Shown here piece by piece: positions 8,742 through 10,060 of a stretch of 10,060 bases of DNA (its first letter is position 1; each line of letters begins with the position of its first letter). The notes under the pieces were generated by a model. That model was not told the origin of the DNA and did no database searches. It was given only the letters and a program-made list of their open reading frames with translations. Origin of the DNA: an uncultured Mesorhizobium sp. (lineage in GTDB: Bacteria; Pseudomonadota; Alphaproteobacteria; Rhizobiales; Rhizobiaceae); assembly GCA_950071955.1 (NCBI GenBank), contig CATMOC010000092.1, positions 1-10,060 on the forward strand. The letters run 5' to 3'. Both the position numbers and the translations under genes were made by a program.

Positions 8742-8845
8742 GGGAACCTCGTCTGTTCGGGAGGCTCTCCATCTATCGGCACAGATTGCGACCGGCCACC
8801 CGAAACACGCTCCTGCGGCCCTGGCCGGAAAAGGACCTCGCTCGG

Positions 8846-9382
8846 CTAGTCCCAGGCCTCGATCTGCTCCTCCGACCAGGCCACGGGAACGAAACCCATC
8901 TTCTGGTAGATCTGCAGCGCGCGCGGGCTGTCGAGCGAGTTGGTCTGGATGATGACCTTGTGCGGGTCGTGCGCCCACGCTCCATAGATCGCACATGACA
9001 GGAAGAAGCGGGAGAGGCCCCTTCCCTGGAACTCCGGCACGAGCCCGAAATACTCGATCTCCGCCTGATGCGGCAGGCGCGACAGGTCCAGTTCGAAGAA
9101 CCCCGCCGGACTCCCGTTGGCGTAGAGCACCTCGATCTCGGTCGTGCTCGAATGGATCACCGAGGCGAGCGCGGCATCCTTCATCGTGCGGCGCATCTGC
9201 CAGTGATGCGGCCGTCCCACCTGTTCGTAGAGGTACCGGTAGAAGTGCAGCGGCATCTCCACGGAGCGCATGACGGCGAGCAGGTGGCCGATCGGTGCAG
9301 GCACCCGGCGGGAGGGCTTCTGCGTCATTTCCAGATGCGTGATGCGCGCGGTCAGAATGCGCGGTTGCCCGGACACGGTCAT
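8846..9382 (-). CDS. GNAT-family N-acetyltransferase, 178 aa
   Basis: Predicted cytoplasmic acetyl-CoA-dependent acetyltransferase; the acceptor is not known. The acetyl-CoA-binding core is clear: beta strand 4 and motif A are IEYFGLVPEFQGRGLSRFFL (109-128), with the Q119-G-R-G-L pyrophosphate loop. Motif B follows at about 150-166 (DSPRALQIYQKMGF). The N-terminal part (about 45-75, FYRYLYEQVGRPHHWQMRR) resembles a group of GNAT proteins common in alphaproteobacteria. The ATG at 9382 overlaps the sseA stop in an ATGA, which fixes the start and indicates translational coupling; an upstream in-frame codon at 9916 would lie deep inside sseA and is rejected. The linkage suggests, without proving, a shared role in sulfur amino acid or thiol metabolism. 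Confidence 0.92.
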   Translation of the reverse strand: MTVSGQPRILTARITHLEMTQKPSRRVPAPIGHLLAVMRSVEMPLHFYRYLYEQVGRPHHWQMRRTMKDAALASVIHSSTTEIEVLYANGSPAGFFELDLSRLPHQAEIEYFGLVPEFQGRGLSRFFLSCAIYGAWAHDPHKVIIQTNSLDSPRALQIYQKMGFVPVAWSEEQIEAWD

Positions 9383-10060
9383 GCCTTCCCCGTCGCGACC
9401 GGCGTGTCGCCGCGGCTGCCCCATTCGGTCCAGGAACCGTCGTAGAGCCGGTTGTCCTCGTGCCCGAGCGCCTGCAGCGCCAGAACCAGCGTTGCGGCGG
9501 TCACCCCGGAGCCGCAGGAGGTGACGACGGGACGCGACAGGTCCACCCCGGCCTGCTCGAAGGCTGCCCGGAGCTCTTCGGCCGGCAGCAGGGCGCCGTC
9601 GCGCGAGAGCGTTAGCGCCGGCACGTTTCTGGCTCCGGGCATGTGACCGGATCGCACGCCGGCCCTCGGCTCGGGATCGGTGCCCTCGAATCGTCCCGTC
9701 GGGCGGGCATCCACGACCTGGGCCGTACCTCCTTCGACGACGGATCGCATCTCCGCGAGCGAGGCCACCTCCCGCTTGTCGAAATCCACTTCGAACAGGC
9801 ACGACGCGATTTTCGTCGGGCGGGAGGTCACCAGCCGGCCCTCGGCCTTCCAGCGGTCGAACCCGCCCTCCAGGATGAAGACCTTCTTCGCCCCCATGAC
9901 CTTGAACATCCACCACACCCGCGGCGACGAGAACAGGCCGGGGCCGTCGTAGACGACGATCGTGTCGTCCTGCGAAATCCCCATCGAACCGGCGAACGTG
10001 GCGAATATCTCGGGCGACGGCAGCGTATGCGGAAGTTTCGATTCCGGCTGCACCACGACA
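9379..10060 (-). CDS. sseA: 3-mercaptopyruvate sulfurtransferase, rhodanese family (5' end outside window)
   Basis: Enzyme that moves sulfur from 3-mercaptopyruvate to a thiol or cyanide acceptor, releasing pyruvate. The frame is open to the right edge and begins inside the N-terminal rhodanese domain, at sequence equivalent to LPHTLPSPEIFA. That domain shows TIVVYDGPGLFSSPRVWWMF and ILEGGFDRW. The second, catalytic rhodanese domain carries QVVDARP, GHMPGARNVP and the active-site loop CGSGVTA, with the catalytic cysteine codon at 9514-9516. The CG(S/T)GVT loop separates mercaptopyruvate sulfurtransferases from thiosulfate sulfurtransferases. About 226 residues are visible against about 280, so some 55 N-terminal residues are missing. 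The GTG at 10056 is an internal valine, not a start. The stop overlaps the start of the GNAT gene by four bases, so the two form an operon. Confidence 0.95.
   Translation of the reverse strand, partial: VVVQPESKLPHTLPSPEIFATFAGSMGISQDDTIVVYDGPGLFSSPRVWWMFKVMGAKKVFILEGGFDRWKAEGRLVTSRPTKIASCLFEVDFDKREVASLAEMRSVVEGGTAQVVDARPTGRFEGTDPEPRAGVRSGHMPGARNVPALTLSRDGALLPAEELRAAFEQAGVDLSRPVVTSCGSGVTAATLVLALQALGHEDNRLYDGSWTEWGSRGDTPVATGKA

Noticed and set aside
8742..8845. Gap between the GNAT and DUF1203 genes
   Set aside because: Searched for a promoter or terminator on the minus strand; nothing better than chance was found.
8271..8996. Longer DUF1203 reading frame starting at 8996
   Set aside because: It would overlap the GNAT gene by about 150 bases; the ATG at 8741 has a ribosome site and matches the family's N-terminus.
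8846..9916. Longer GNAT reading frame starting at 9916
   Set aside because: The extension lies inside the sseA coding sequence on the same strand; the ATGA start at 9382 explains the gene.

Overview
The window is a chromosomal segment of a high-GC proteobacterium. Codon use is strongly biased to G or C in the third position. The gene types (a Tat-exported CpdB, a divergent Lrp-type regulator and alanine dehydrogenase, a mercaptopyruvate sulfurtransferase followed by a GNAT acetyltransferase, and a DUF1203 protein) fit an alphaproteobacterium of the Hyphomicrobiales/Rhizobiales, probably Mesorhizobium-like or another Phyllobacteriaceae. That placement is an inference from protein style, not from a marker gene. 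I see no tRNA, rRNA, CRISPR array, transposase, phage gene or integration site.

Layout, left to right. A minus-strand cpdB (periplasmic 2',3'-cyclic-nucleotide phosphodiesterase / 3'-nucleotidase) runs off the left edge, so its C-terminus is missing. Divergent from it, across about 210 bases, is a plus-strand MscS-family mechanosensitive channel of 440 residues. After a 158-base gap comes the most notable gene: a 1083-residue plus-strand protein that joins a complete Amt ammonium channel to a HAMP-like linker, a PAS domain, a GGDEF domain and an EAL domain. It ends tail to tail, 3 bases away, with a minus-strand Lrp/AsnC-family regulator. That regulator is divergent from ald (alanine dehydrogenase) across 149 bases containing repeated TTCGC/GCGAA elements. 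ald is followed by two tandem perfect hairpins, the second a good intrinsic terminator. The right part is all minus strand: a DUF1203 protein, a GNAT acetyltransferase, and the C-terminal four fifths of a 3-mercaptopyruvate sulfurtransferase (sseA). sseA and the GNAT gene overlap by ATGA, so they are almost certainly cotranscribed.

The centre of the window has a nitrogen theme. The Amt fusion is built like an ammonium sensor that controls cyclic di-GMP. Next to it are an alanine dehydrogenase, which releases or fixes ammonium, and its probable Lrp-type regulator. A functional link is an inference from position only; the fusion protein is convergent with the regulator and is not in its operon. 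The Amt-PAS-GGDEF-EAL protein is the best candidate here for an under-described system.
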